Shown piece after piece: positions 41,576-53,617 of a stretch of 64,000 nucleotides of DNA (positions are counted from its first letter, which is position 1; each line of letters opens with the position of its first letter). The notes beneath the pieces were generated by a model, which did no database searches, was not told where the DNA came from, and worked only from the letters and a program-made list of their open reading frames with translations. Source of the DNA: Megaustenia siamemsis (Eukaryota > Mollusca > Gastropoda > Stylommatophora > Ariophantidae); the NCBI GenBank assembly GCA_032433765.1, contig JAVIAB010000073.1:62084552-62148551 (forward strand). Direction: 5' to 3'. The position numbers and the translations under genes are program-made.

Positions 41576-44500
41576 AAAGTGACAATGATGTAGCTGGGCC
41601 TAGTACTACTAGCTCTTCTAGACTTGGTGCAGATGTTATCCAAACTCCAAATATTTCTGTTGATAATAACCTTGGTTGGAGTTTGCCTGGTCTAAACAAG
41701 CAAGGCTAGGAATCCATCCACCAATGCCACTAACAGTGGCATACAGGTGGATATTGATCAACTATGAAAGGCATTTGATTTTTTTATGGCACTGTTTTTA
41801 TACAACTGAGGTTGTTGATTATTCTAATGAAAAGCATACATTCATACGCTGCAATGAACATTAGCAGCAGAAAAGTAAAGGTTGTGAATTTAAGGAATGG
41901 ACATCAGTAGGGCATTATGAAATCTATAGATTCCTGGCAATACTCATAGCTATGAACTTAGATCAGACCTGATATCAGTGACTATTGGTCCACTACTATC
42001 AACAAGTATACACTGTGGTAGGGAAATACCATGGGCTAGAATCAATTTCAACTGATTTACTTCTGCATGTTGCATGCTGGGGAGAATGATGCTGAGGATA
42101 AATTGAAAATTTAGCCCTTTGTGAAATGCTAATTTCAAACGTTCAAGCAGCATTTTTATCCATTTTCAAATTTGAGTATAGATGAAATGGTGATTGTTAT
42201 CAAAGGCAAGTGGGCATAAAAACAATATAATTCTACCAAACCTTCCAAGTACCATATCAAAACATATGGCCTTTGTGACTCAGCATCAGGCTACTCTACA
42301 ATTTTCTTATATACTTTGATGAATATACCTCATATGAGGGAGTTGTCAAGTGCCCAAACTATTTAAGTGTCAAAGTGTTTGGCACACTTCTGCAACCAAT
42401 GACGCACACTTGGATCCTAATTTCCTCTAGCATTAAAGTCTCTACAAAAAATAACGTTCTCCTCCTCGAATGCGAAGAGATTCTTCTTTCGTTGATTCAG
42501 TGCTTCGTGGCACAACACGACACAGAGGCATACCAAACTTCCAGAGCACAGGCTAGATATGGCACAAATCTGATGAGAGAAAGTTTGCCCGCTACATTGA
42601 GCAGACTGACCAAAGAAATGAGGCTCTAAGAATGAGGGGTCACATACAGAATTGTGTGAGGATGTAGTACTGGGAGATCTCACAATCACAACTGATACCA
42701 CTCGCACACCTCTTAAAAGGTCACAAAACACTGCTCCTGGTCCAGATGGTGTTCAGTACGGCGACATAGGTGATTTAGCTGACGACAACTTGCAAAAACT
42801 GGCCAAAGACTTTAATGCCAGCATTTAGAGTGGCCAGATTAAGGAGGAGTGGCTTCACAGCTACTTACTACCGCTACCGAAGCCAAACAAGGACCATTCT
42901 TAGATCAGCGCCTACAGAATCATCACGATGCAGAACACCGCAGACAAGCTACTGGAGAAAATAGTTGCCAGTGTCCTCACCTGTCACCTTGAACAGAAAT
43001 ACATGTTCTCCCACCCACACTTGGAGGTTATAGATATAATAAAGAGACATGGCTCAATGCGGCAGTCTTCGCATATGACATCTTCAAAGGCTTCCACAGT
43101 CGAGAGGAGATGTGTGCTGCTGCTATAGATCTGGAGGATGCATACAACAGAGTACCAATTGAATACCTCATGTATATGCTCTTCAAAGAAGCGGTGCACC
43201 CCTTCCTCATTAGATGGATCGCTGAAGCACTGTTTCAAAGGAAGGTGATACTCAAATGTGGGAGTTAGTTATCCGAGTCAACATCCATTTTTCCAGGGCT
43301 GCCACATGGCTCACTATTGTCACCAGTTCTATTTAATGTGTACACAATAGCGATCACGGAACAACAGTTGGAAAGGAGGGGAAGAACTATGACTTTTGTT
43401 GATGATATTGTGGTATTTCAACAGTGGACAGACATAAGTGAAATCGCATCTCTTCGTGGTGTGGAGTATCAGGTTCATTGGTTAATCCTACTAAAGCATC
43501 AGTTGCATGGTTCTCCCTTAACAATCATATCTTTAACACGAAAACACTGGTGGTACGAATGGGAGCTGATGAGTTGATCAGGGACTGGGTGATGACGTAC
43601 CTCGAAGTTAAGTTTGATCGCAGCCTGTATTTTTTTTTCCACGTCGACCATGTGATAACAAAATCCCCGCAAAGGATTAGCCGCCTTGATGGTGTCATGG
43701 CAGCTGCCAACATCAAGCAGACTACTTACTCTTCTGTTCCAGGGATTAGTCCTTGCACCAATCGAGTATGCCCTGGCTGGTCTTACAGTCAGTAAGGCGC
43801 AAATTGGCAAGCTGGACAAAATACAGAATGAAGCTATGCACATTATCATGGGGTGTATGAGGGACACTCCCTATATAGCAATGAGGCATTTTTTCAACTT
43901 TCCAACCATGGATGACAGGATGAAGATCTGGAGGGCACAGGCATATCTGAAGATAAGTGCAGATAAAGAGCATCCATTGCATCATGAGCTCAACACAGAG
44001 AAAGGTGTCAGGCTAAAAAGAGACAAATCATGGGTGGGCCAAGCAGAAGATGTCATCAAAGAGGTCAGTGGGCTTACCAATATCAACGCTGGTGAGGAGC
44101 GGATATCGTGCCTACGTCATTCAGAGAGACATTCTCATGTATTGTCACACTCAACAGGAAATGTAGGGAACAGGACTCAGTCATGGTCAATGTGGAGGTC
44201 AACGGTCTCATCTGGGATAACACCGATGAGAAAGATGCAGTCATCTATACAGACATCTGTAATATGACACCAAAGGAGTGCATGGGCATTTACAGCACAC
44301 TCGGCAGGCAGAATAGTCAAGGAAGATAGTGGTGCATACGTTATGACCATGAGTAGCATGATGATGGAGGTGATGGCAGTGACCAAGGCATTCATCTGGT
44401 TAGAGTCACAAGACTACACCCGTGAATGTATACTGAGTGATTCGATGAGGATAAGAAAAGTGGAGGCAATGGATAGAGTCATTGTAGAAGTCAAAAATAC

Positions 44501-45370
44501 GTAAGGTCACCTTTGTCTATGTCCCAGGACATGCGGGAGTATGGGGAAATAATGAACGGACAGGTTGGCTAGTGGCACTATTGTTGAGGATGGTCAACCA
44601 TTGGAACTGGCGGACATCGTCAATGCCCTCCGGGAAGTGGGAAGGACACAGGACTTCGACAACCACGAATCAATGTCTCATCTTCGAGTGAAAGAGATGG
44701 GAGTTAAGATGGGCACAGCCATAAACGAGAAACTTAGTGGGCGTGTAAGAAGACTTATAATCAACCAACACAGAACTGGAGTCGTCAGTCGCTGGACACT
44801 TCAAGACTTGCTGAGGAGGGGATCTGAGCACCTATGGACATGTTCTGAGTGCAATGCTGATGACCTGCTAATAACTCTATAACTCAATACAAAAATAAAC
44901 TGCTGGACAAAAATACAGTTTGTTATTATATGAAAGAGTCCACCAACATTATGCTGGTCTCACGGAGAGGCAAATTGACCAAAAAAGCTTGCAGCATAGT
45001 CACAATGTAAGGAGCAACCATCAACATTGCTCATGGTGTGAATGGTATTACAGAGATTGTGAAACCACATATTGTCCAGCAACAATATAATATGAATGGT
45101 TGTGACATGATGGATCAAATGGTTTAATTGTAAGGTTTGCATAATAGGAAAGCTATAAAATGGTGGAAAAAAATATTCACTTGGATATTAGAGAGAATGT
45201 CCACATTCTGCTTTTGTGTATTGAAGAGACAGGGGGTTCAGCCTCAGAAAGTAGGAAAAGAAATATCCCACTGTTTGCATTTAAGCAGCAGCTGATTGAT
45301 AGTCCAGTGTCAATGGCAAGCCTATCTACTGGCATCACTTCTTCATCTTATAGGGTGGGAAGAAATTAAA
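41576..45370 (+). mobile_element. piggyBac-like transposase relic, split by a LINE
   Basis: Two pieces of one dead transposase. Left (41576-42410): an acidic Ser-rich N-terminal part, W.SVGHYEIYRFLAILIAMN, then LSIDEMVIVIKGKW with the first catalytic Asp, YHIKTYGLCDSASGYSTI with a second, and a later damaged region. Right (44886-45370): KLTKKACS, then CDMMDQMV with the expected Asp, and NRKAIKWWKKIF, the C-terminal core. Between them sits the family A LINE (42411-44885). Stops and shifts are frequent, so the relic is old. Terminal inverted repeats were not found. Confidence 0.82.
42411..44885 (+). mobile_element. Family A LINE inside the piggyBac relic
   Basis: The most 5'-extended family A copy, about 2.5 kb. 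It carries NTAPGPDGVQYGDI, YLLPLPKPNKDHS, IISAYRIITM-like motifs, AAIDLEDAYNRVP (shifted), LPHGSLLSPVLFN and MTFVDDIVVF, where the catalytic motif is VDD instead of ADD. Then come the connection, RNase H remnants with IYTD and PGHAGVWGN, and the tail CTGCTAATAACTCTATAACT. More than a dozen breaks are present, and it is the most divergent copy. The 5' edge inside the transposase is approximate. Confidence 0.85.
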
Positions 45371-45929
45371 AAAAACCTCCTTCTGAAAGGTCCATAGGAA
45401 ACTTTTTACTAAATTATTTAGTCAAAGTTCTTTTGCACTGTATGTCTAGGTTACTCCCATCTTTGTGTAAAGGACTGTTTCTATGACTATCACTAAGAGT
45501 CTTTTGCTTGATTCAACTTGTAGTGCACTTCTTTTATCTTTTTCTTTCTCCTCTTCTTCAGGAGGTCATCATAGATGTCCTACAACTTGTCAGTAATTTT
45601 CTTTCTTGTGACCAAATTTGAGTTCTTAGTTCTCTGTACAGTTTACATAATATACAAAAAATGTTAATTCTGACATTGGATATTTCATAAAGTGATGGTA
45701 AGTATGAAAAAAAATGTTTTCCTTCTATTTTCATGTATTAATTGAATGCAAAATTTTGACCACCTGATTAATTCACAATCTGCTTTACATTTTAAAAAAT
45801 AACACTCATTAATAAATATTTTCATATTAATATCATGAGACACCATATTGATTTAGTATTAAATTGTAATTTTTCTACGTCCTAATTTTTTTTGTTAATT
45901 AATAAAAATCCTGCCTTTAAAATTCAGCC
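45371..45929. other. Intron sequence, no gene
   Basis: AT-rich; nothing recognised. Confidence 0.5.
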
Positions 45930-46110
45930 GGAAGGCAAAAGTCGCCAAAGTTAATTGTGACACGGAAAGAGTTAATAACAGCTGGAAAAATAGGGTGTCA
46001 AAGGGATAGAGGTAGACAAAAGGAGATGATGCTGGATGGTTTGATAACTTGACTCAGGAAAAGATTTACAATGGAACTGTTGCACACCACACCAGATTGA
46101 AGGTTAACTC
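45930..46110 (+). mobile_element. Old family D-like 3' stub
   Basis: The frame ELITAGKIGCQRDRGRQKEM then MLDGLIT and FTMELLH is a diverged version of the RTE C-terminal stretch TTGKI.G.RDRG.Q.E that ends family D. Stops are present. Confidence 0.6.
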
Positions 46111-47462
46111 TTTATGTCCGTGGAAACGCTGTCATGGTTACTTACTTACTTACATTTTGACAAGCAAACACTGACATGGTTACTTTACTTTAATTTTGTT
46201 TCGTTTTAGTAAATACTACACATTTTAAGCTACCACATCCGCAAGGGATATAACTCTAATAGAATTTCCTGTCTTTAGGCACGCTTTGTTCGATCAATGG
46301 CTTAAATTGTTCACAAAATCGCCAAAATTTGTGTTGTTTTCTAAAGTCTCCAATCAGCTGATTTGTGTTTATAAATTAAAAATGGCTAGCAGCAGTGAAG
46401 TATCTATCACTTGTAAACGTGAATTATTATTAATAGCAGAAAAAACTAGGAATTATGTTCGGAGAACTTTAAATGTAATAGTGATCTTAGTGCCTTTGTT
46501 TTAGTATTACTGTTGGATTAAATTTTGATTCTTAATTGCTTAAATTCTTATTATTCAATTTTTTTTTCGTCAAAATATTGTTTCTGATTGGGAATCTGTG
46601 TCCTTTCCCCTTCAATTTGATGCCTATTATATATTCTATGACTTGTTATAGTGAAAATATGAAAGATTTAGTGGAAGAGGTATTTTTCAGGAAGAAAAAA
46701 TTATGGCAAAACACTAGTGACTGGGTAGAAAAAACACAGACATTAAGAGTTAAGGAGGGACATTGATATCCAGCATCTTAGCATAAACCAGGATTAAATG
46801 AATGAAAATGAAACTGCAACCTGAATGTGTAGTGTACAGATCAGAGTTTATATTTCACCCTCAATAAAAAAGCTCTTGAACATGTCAGAATCAAATCAGA
46901 ATCCACCTGATTGATAAACTGCTGGTTTAGTCCTCTTTTCACATATTTCTTTATGCTGTAGCATTTTAGTTTAGCTTAGTTGACAGATCATCTTCATTAC
47001 ACAATGAACACCTCCATAGTGCTCAGATCTCTTCCTCAGCACATTTCACGGTAGCATAGCCACCACACATTAGCAAAAGCAATGAAGATGGTTTCAGCTC
47101 AGGTGGGTGCACAAAATCCATTTGTGCCAGTGAAGACCATGACACCAACCTCCTTCGTCGCCTCTTATGACATGTATGGCAAGTGATAGTGGCTCTATTT
47201 TTTTCTATATTCTGACCATGGTATAGAACAGTAGCAAAGAAAATACTGACCATTGTGAACAATATTTCTATAAGGTTGAATGACCATAATAGACCATCCC
47301 TTTAATTATTGTATCTGTTATAATTGGTTTAATAAATTAATTGTTGTTTCTATAAGAAAGAGAAATAAAATACTCATAGGTAATTGACATGAGCAAAATA
47401 GAAAGTTTAAAAACAAAAAATACACAGAAAGGACACCTAAAATTATTGGATATTTTATTGCA
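46111..47462. other. Intron sequence, with a weak family A-like stub
   Basis: Mostly AT-rich with no gene. At about 47005-47045 the plus strand resembles the complement of the family A 3' end (GTGCTCAGATCTCTTCCTCA versus GTGCTCAGATCCCCTCCTCA). It is followed by a 79-codon minus-strand frame with CHTCHKRRRRRLV that I do not recognise. Confidence 0.45.
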
Positions 47463-47498
47463 ACTTAGTTAGCCACCTCGTCCGGTAGGGAGCGTCAT

Positions 47499-48374
47499 GT
47501 GCTACAGGTGACACCCGATCATCATCAAGCAACTGTATGCAAGATCAAAAATAAAGAGACACTAGCAATAGGAACTTGGAACATTAGATCAGCATTCCAG
47601 GTTGGAAAACTAGAAAACATCAGTCAAGAAATGAAGAGAATGAAATTGAACATCTTGGGACTATGTGAAATGAGATGGACAGGGGCAGGATTATTACAAC
47701 GCGACAGTGGAAATGTAATTTACTCTGGGGGAACCACACACGAAAGAGGAGTAGGCATCATGTTAGATAGAGAAAGGATCAAAACGGTGAAAGGATTTTG
47801 GCCAGTATCAGACAGAATTCTGCTAGTAAAATTGAGAGGCAGACCAATGGATATCAACATAATTCAAGTTTATGCACCAACAAGTAATAGCGAAGAAGAA
47901 GACATTGACACTTTTTACGAGGAGCTAGAGGCGGCCATGGAACAGTGTAAATCCCAAGAAATAACTGTTGTATTAGGGGATTTCAATGCAAAGGTAGGAA
48001 CAGCTAAAGTGCAAAATGTGACTGGGGGACATGGCCTTGGCGAGACGAATGACAGAGGGGATAGATTGATAGATTGGGCAAAGACACATGAAATGATTAT
48101 AGTATAGGTAACACCTGGTTCAAACAACACCCTAGGCGACTATGGACATGTCAAAGCCCAGACAAAAAAGTACACAATCAAATTGATTTTATACTGGTAC
48201 AGAGAAGATTTAGGAATGGGCTAACGTCTGTTAAAACAGGGCCAGGAGCAGATTGTAATAGTGACCATGTACCAGTAGTTGGAAAGATAAGAATAAAGCT
48301 GCGGAAGGCACAGAAATCACCAAGAAATATAAAATTAGAACTAGATATGCTAAGAGTAGATAAACAGATGAGTG
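47499..48374 (+). pseudogene. Endonuclease domain of family D
   Basis: AIGTWNIRSAFQVGKLENI (Asn motif), NILGLCEMRWTGAG (catalytic Glu, about 47650-47690), RGVGIML, DRILLVKLRG, INIIQVYAPTS, ITVVLGDFNAKVG (Asp/Asn, about 47960-48000) and GDRLIDWA in one open frame to 48107. After a TAG and frame change come NTWFKQHPRRLWTCQSP, IDFILVQRRF and SDHVPVVG (Asp-His, about 48260-48285). All catalytic residues are recognisable; only the stop at 48105-48107 interrupts. Confidence 0.92.
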
Positions 48375-48382
48375 ATAAGAAC

Positions 48383-48837
48383 CTTACGTATGCGTGTGAA
48401 GCTGGAAAACAACAAGAGATATAGAAACAAAGTGAACGCATTCGAAAATAAATGTCTAAGGAAAATACTTGGTATAGAATGGAACGTCAAAACAAACGAG
48501 GAAATTAGAGAAATCGCCAATCACCACTAATATCTTCAGTAATAAAGAAAAGACGATGGTCATACGTTGGACATGTGATGAGAAGAGATAATAATCGAAT
48601 AGCAAAGCATATGGGAAACAACTAAAAGAAAAAGAGGAAGACCCAGGGAGACACTGAGAAGAACATTGATGAAGAGGCAAGAGCAGCAGAACAATGAGAT
48701 AGAACTGCTTGCACAGAACAGAGTCAGATGGCGAGATTTGATAAAATATCTTTAAAAGAAAACTGCTAGAACAAAAATTCATATAGGAGAAGTGTATACG
48801 CCCTAGCTCGAAAGGTCAATAGATAGATAGATAGATA
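48383..48837 (+). mobile_element. Family E LINE 3' fragment inside family D
   Basis: A 455-bp insertion with a 9-bp target duplication GATAAGAAC (48374-48382 and 48838-48846). It encodes, in broken frames, a LINE C-terminal end (PLISSVIKKRRWSYVGHVMR, NRIAK, EARAA, RARFDKI-like). It ends in ATAGATAGATAGATAGATAG, so the tail and the duplicated GATA overlap. The same end occurs at 60440-60812. The host frame reads on across the insert (SDKN before, SMIVQN after). Confidence 0.9.
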
Positions 48838-50177
48838 GATAAGAACAGCATGATAGTACAAAATAGATATAATGCTATTGAAAAATACAGGACATCCAGG
48901 AACAGTGGGAAATGCTCAAACAATCGATTCAACAAACATCAAAAGAAGTAATACCAGTGACTAAAAGAATCAACAAAAAGAAATGGATGACAGAAGAAAT
49001 ATTACAACTAATGGACGAAAGAAGAAAACATAAGAAAGAAGAACAAGCATACAAAATATTGCACAAAGAGATCCAAAACAAGTGCAGAGAAGCAAAGGAA
49101 GGATGGTTAAAACAGAAATGTGAAGAAATGGAAAAACAACAAAAGAAAGACCCAAAATTTATGCACAATCAGTTAAATGAATTAACAGGAAGAAAAGAAG
49201 CCAAAGTTTCAGGATGTGTGAAATCAAAGGAAGGAAATATAATAATGGGACAGGAGAAGACAATGGAAAGATGGACAGAATATATCAGTCAACTCTATGA
49301 TGATGAAAGACCAGAATTAAACAATTCAAATGAATTCACAGGACCACCAATAATGCAGAGTGAAGTGGAGGATGCAATTCAACACATGAAAAGAGGCAAA
49401 GCTCCAGGTCCTGACAATATAACAATCGAAGAGATAAATGCATTAGGAGAGTTGGGAGTACAAGTCATAATAAAATTACTCAATGACATATATAACACTG
49501 GACACATACCCGAAGATCTACTAAAATCTATCTTTGTAGCCATACCGAAGAAGTCAGGCGCCACTGATTGTGAAGACCATCGCACTATTAGTCTCATGAG
49601 CCATATGACTAAAATATTACTAAGAATAATCATGAGATGTGTAAGGAACAAAATAAAACCAGAAATAAGTGAGGAACAATGTGGATTTGTGGAAGGAAAG
49701 GGCACCAATAATGCAATATACATCTTAAGGACATTGATAGAAAGATCTATAGAGGTAAAGAAAGATCTATATATGTGCTTTATAGACTACACGAAAGCAT
49801 TTGACAAAGTAAAGTATGTGGAAATAATAAATATGCTGGAGAAATTAAACATTGATGGCAAGGATCTGCGAATCATAAAAAACATGTACTGGCAACAAAC
49901 AGCAGCTATACGAATTAACAACCAAACAGGACAATTCCAATATATAAAACAAGGAGTCAGACAAGGCTGTGTTCTGTCACCGGATTTGTTTTCACTTTAC
50001 AGCAAATATATTATGAGATCAATAGTAGACAAAAAAGGAATTGAAGTCAACGGTCACAGCATAAATAATTTGCGATATGCGGATGACACAGTCTTAATAG
50101 CAGAGACAGAACGAACTACAAGAAATGATAGACATAATAGTAGAAGAAAGCAACAAGAAAGGTCTCAGTCTGAATAG
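48838..50177 (+). CDS. Reverse transcriptase of family D
   Basis: An open frame of 421 codons from 48912. It has a charged coiled linker, then KRGKAPGPDNITIEEI (about 49390-49440), FVAIPKKSGATDCEDHRTIS, QCGFVEGKGTNNAIYILR, CFIDYTKAFDKVKY with the first catalytic Asp (about 49778-49815), GVRQGCVLSPDLF (about 49950-49990) and LRYADDTVLIAE (about 50068-50103) with the Asp pair intact. The frame is lost right after the active site near 50100-50130; the next frame (50125-50844) carries on the thumb. Apart from that shift the RT looks competent. Confidence 0.9.
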
Positions 50178-50844
50178 TAAGAAAACAGAAGTAATGGTTA
50201 TATCGAAGAAACAATCATCACCATCATGCAGCATAAAAATAAACGAGACAAATCTGAAACAAGTACGTTTTAAATACTTGGGCACAATAATTACATCAGA
50301 TGGGAGATGCACCACAGAAATAAAAAGCAGAATAGCTCAGGCCAAAATAGCATTTCAGAAAATGAAAAATATCTTATGCAACAAATCTATGTCAATAAAA
50401 ATGAGAAAGAGAGTTCATCGGTGCTATATAGAACCAATTCTGACCTATGGAAGCGAATCATGGACAGTAGACAAACAAATGAAAAGACGATTAGAGGCCA
50501 CAGAGATGGGATTTCTCAGAAGAATGATGAAAGTTCCCTGGACAGATAAAAAGACCAATGAGGAGGTTCTCAAAGAGGCCAACATAAAAAGGGAGCTCTT
50601 AAAAAACATCAGAAAGAAGCAATCAACATTTTTCGAGCGCATCATGAGAATAGGAAAGTTGGAATACTTGGTTACAACTGGCAAAATAAAAGGAAAGAGA
50701 GATCGCGGACGACAAAGAGAGAAAATACTGGATAGCTTGGTGTCATGGCATGGAAAACAGTCAACAACAGAACTGATACAATGCACTGTAGATAGAAGAT
50801 TGTGGAGGGACATGATCGCCTACGCCAACCGGCAGGGTACATGA
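50125..50844 (+). pseudogene. RT thumb and C-terminal domain of family D
   Basis: It continues the RT after the frameshift: KYLGTIITSDGRC (YLG motif), QKMKNILCNKSMSIKMRKRV, YIEPILTYGSESWTVD, LEATEMGFLRRMMKVPWTDK, FFERIMRIGKLEYL and TTGKIKGKRDRGRQREKI, ending DMIAYANRQGT and a stop, then the ATGATG tail. The H of the family's usual FFGHIMRR motif is changed (FFERIMR). The end shows what the 3' stubs elsewhere in the window derive from. Confidence 0.9.
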
Positions 50845-50970
50845 TGATGATGATGAGTTTACATGGTCTTTTTAAAATAATTCTATGCTCATTTCTGCCT
50901 AATTATTTATATTACCAGGGTTTTTTTTGTCATTTGCCAATTTTGTCATATGTTTTTGTTTTTTCCTCAG

Positions 50971-51149
50971 GTACCACCGTTGTTCATGATCCTCAGGAAA
51001 CATTTAAGAACTTTTTCAAGACAGTTGTATTCACACATTTTAAAAATCAAGGAGCCATGTATGACATAGTAAACTTTCTCCTAAAGAACTTGACAAAGAT
51101 AGCAGAGACTACTAGCATTCTAACAGACTTTTTTCCTGACTTATTCAAG
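50971..51149 (+). CDS. AP5Z1: AP5Z1 exon, 179 bp
   Basis: Acceptor TTTTCCTCAG, donor CAAG|GTAAACT. It enters in phase 1 (Ser completed) and leaves in phase 0, with 59 open codons. FKNFFKTVVFTHFKNQGAM, YDIVNFLLKNLTKIAE and FFPDLFK correspond to vertebrate AP-5 zeta-1 ...YQHLFTRIPVEQFHSP..., ...FEFIQFCRDNL... and ...FPNLFK. The LTR element on the opposite strand begins about 30 bases after the donor. Confidence 0.9.
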
Positions 51150-51181
51150 GTAAACTTTTTCTGATTAAAATCTTTAACATA

Positions 51182-53338
51182 TGAAAGATTTTGGTGTTAG
51201 CCAAATAGTTCTTACTGATAACAAATATTTTTTTTTTTCGTTCGCTTGCTAGCTTTGACTTCTGACGAAGTCCCTAGAGACTAGGAATTGAATTGTGTTA
51301 ATCCATTTTTCCCTGGCAGCCGTGTGCACAACCAGTCCCCATGATAACAAATATAAAGTAAGCTTTGCTCGAATTGAACACCCTTCACCTCAACGCTTGT
51401 TGTGGCGTTGCAGGCACATAGATTGCTGGTGGGTCTTGCCCCAGACAGCTCGTCTTGACCCCATATCAGCCCACTTGATACAGGCCGGTCCCCATTCCGT
51501 ACGAGTTGACCTATTCGTGGACTCGATGTTGGTTAATCTTGAAGCTCGCCTTGCCTGGACACTGCACAGGCACTGCACTGCCCTCTCGGTACTGATACCC
51601 ATCAGCTCGGCTAAGGGCTGAACTGCTGCTTGGCCCCCCTTGATCGATGTGGTTGTATACTCCGGTACTTCACGCTGTTCGATGTGGCAACTACTTCTGC
51701 TTCACGGGCCTGTGCTTGGTGGCCCACCCAGTTTCATTCTTCACTAGGCACAGATGTACACATATTGCATGCTAGGAATTAGTTAATGAACACCAGGTAA
51801 CATATACACTCGAGGTTTATTGCAAGATTTTCCACCTCGCATCACAATTACACAAACACACCCACAGCATGTGTCTCAGAAGCTCTTCTCACATTGTATG
51901 GCAACCACAAGGCGCCCACATGCCCCACCTCTGACTCCCCACACTAAATTCCAAATGACCCCTTCACTTGGTAGGCCACTGGTCGATGCTGCTGACTCTC
52001 CCACTGTTGTCTACTCATGCCTTTGCCAGCTCCCACGTTGGTTCGGAACCTACAACTACACTTTAATGTTGTGCTCATCAATGAGCCCGAACTAGCTCAA
52101 CTTGTTGTCTCTCTTCCTGTCACTTACTTTGTTCGCCGCGTCGGGATGTCGCAACTACATTATGACCTCGTACTCATCGAGCATGAGTTTGGGAAGCTGT
52201 CTCGCTCCCTGACAAGTAATTTGTTCGTTGCTACTGTGTTTCACAACTGCATTCTAAGCTCACACTCATCACTGAGCCTGAACTTCTCCTAAAGCTGTCT
52301 CTCTTCCTGCCACTTACTTTGTTCTTTGCGTCTGAATGCCACAACTACATTACCACATTGTATTCATCATTGAGCATGAATTTGTGAAGCTGTGTAGCTC
52401 CCTGTCAAGTAAATTGTTCGTTGCTGCTGTGTTTCACAAATACATTCTAAGCACACACTCATCACTGATCCTGAACTTCTACTAAAACTGTCTCTCTTTC
52501 CTGCCACCCACTTTGTTCGTTGCTTCTGGATGCAGCAACTACATTATAACATTGTATTCATCATTGAGCATGAATTTGTGAAAGCTGTCTAGCTTCCTGT
52601 CAAGTAAATAGCTCGTTGCTACTGTATTTCACAACTACATTATAACATTGTATTCATCATTGATCATGAATTTGTGAAAGCTGTCTAGCTTCCTATCATG
52701 TAAATCGTTCGTTGTCTTAGAGTTTCATAACTCCTGACACTAACACAATTCTGATTGCACACAAATCTGCGAACTCTATAAATTTCTTAACTCCTGATTC
52801 TAACACAATTCTAATGTCCATGAATCTGTGAACTCTATCTAGCTCACTAGCCCTACCTTGGTCATTGGTTTTGAGTTTCAGAACTCCTTATTCTAACACA
52901 ATTCTGACTGTCCATGAATGTGCAGCACAGTTCGTGTTCCTCGACCGCCGTACCCCAACTGACTAACTCTAACCCCTAATGGGCACCACAACTCACTATG
53001 CTCATGGTACCAGTTTGCCAAACAACAACAAAACCGTCCGCACTGAGCACTCATTTTAGCTCGACTCACTTCCCAACCTATCATTCTTCCTCACTCCCTC
53101 CTTTCGACCAATCATACCCCGTTTTACATTTCAACCTTACTCCTTATTCAGCTTATGCGTCTTATTCTTTCCCGTGCTATTTGATGTTTCTCTATTCTCT
53201 TTATTACTAATCACCTTTCCCCGTGGACTCGCTGATTCTCTTTTTAGTTCACACCAATTAGTTTAACACCTTCTCACTCTCCCCATCAACTTCTCCCATA
53301 CACTCCCATTTGTCCCCCACCTTATACTCACTGCTTCA
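51182..53338 (-). repeat. 3' LTR of LTR element 2
   Basis: The inner edge is firm: the purine tract ends where TGAAGCAGTGAGTATAAGG begins (53338 going down). It shares about 650 bases with the 5' LTR remnant. A tandem region at about 52180-52720 repeats CATTGAGCATGAATTTGTGA and GTTCGTTGCT-type blocks of about 90-200 bases. A GC-rich stretch (51300-51770), unlike the intron, is taken as its U5 side. If the edge at 51182 is wrong, a second possible end is near 51766. Confidence 0.6.
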
Positions 53339-53358
53339 CTGCCTCCTATCTCCTCCTA
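53339..53358 (-). promoter_or_regulatory. Polypurine tract of LTR element 2
   Basis: On the minus strand TAGGAGGAGATAGGAGGCAG directly precedes the 3' LTR start. The position and purine content are those of the plus-strand primer of LTR elements. It also fixes the LTR boundary. Confidence 0.75.
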
Positions 53359-53617
53359 GTTATTTATCTATCCTTAACTAACCCGTACCACCCTTTTTCT
53401 ACTCTCTCCTTCAATTTCTCTACCCTTTTGTCCTTCTATTAATTTTATCTCTCGCTTTTCCTAACTTCTATCTGGAACCTCCTCCACAATTTCTGATAGT
53501 TCCCCTACAGAACTCCTGGAGGCCACTCCTCTTTTTTATTGATTATTATTTCTTCTACTTTACCTCCCCTATTTCTTGAACTTTCTCTTCTTCATATTCT
53601 GATGTTTCGTGACTCTC

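Larger units (their letters stand above)
47463..50857 (+). mobile_element. Family D RTE-type LINE, near full length, with nested family E
   Basis: A plus-strand element starting in its 5' UTR (GGTAGGGAGCGTCATGTGCT, shared with 61520-61545) and ending in ATGATGATGATGA (about 50842-50856). Endonuclease, RT and C-terminal domain are all present. Breaks are few: a stop at 48105-48107, a shift near 50100-50130 and the 455-bp family E insert (48383-48837). The element is 5'-shortened by part of the UTR. It is the least damaged RTE copy here. Confidence 0.93.

Noticed and set aside
46286..46766. Two consecutive short plus-strand ORFs as host exons
   Set aside because: No domain, and they do not fit AP5Z1 phase or sequence; probably chance frames in AT-rich intron.
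47499..50844. Family D as an active retrotransposon
   Set aside because: A stop at 48105-48107, a nested LINE and a frameshift after the RT active site make this copy non-functional although all catalytic motifs survive.
51765..51770. Outer end of LTR element 2's 3' LTR at the TG near 51766
   Set aside because: The flank CATAT matches CATAC only with a mismatch, and the GC-rich DNA to its left looks like LTR; kept as second choice to 51182.
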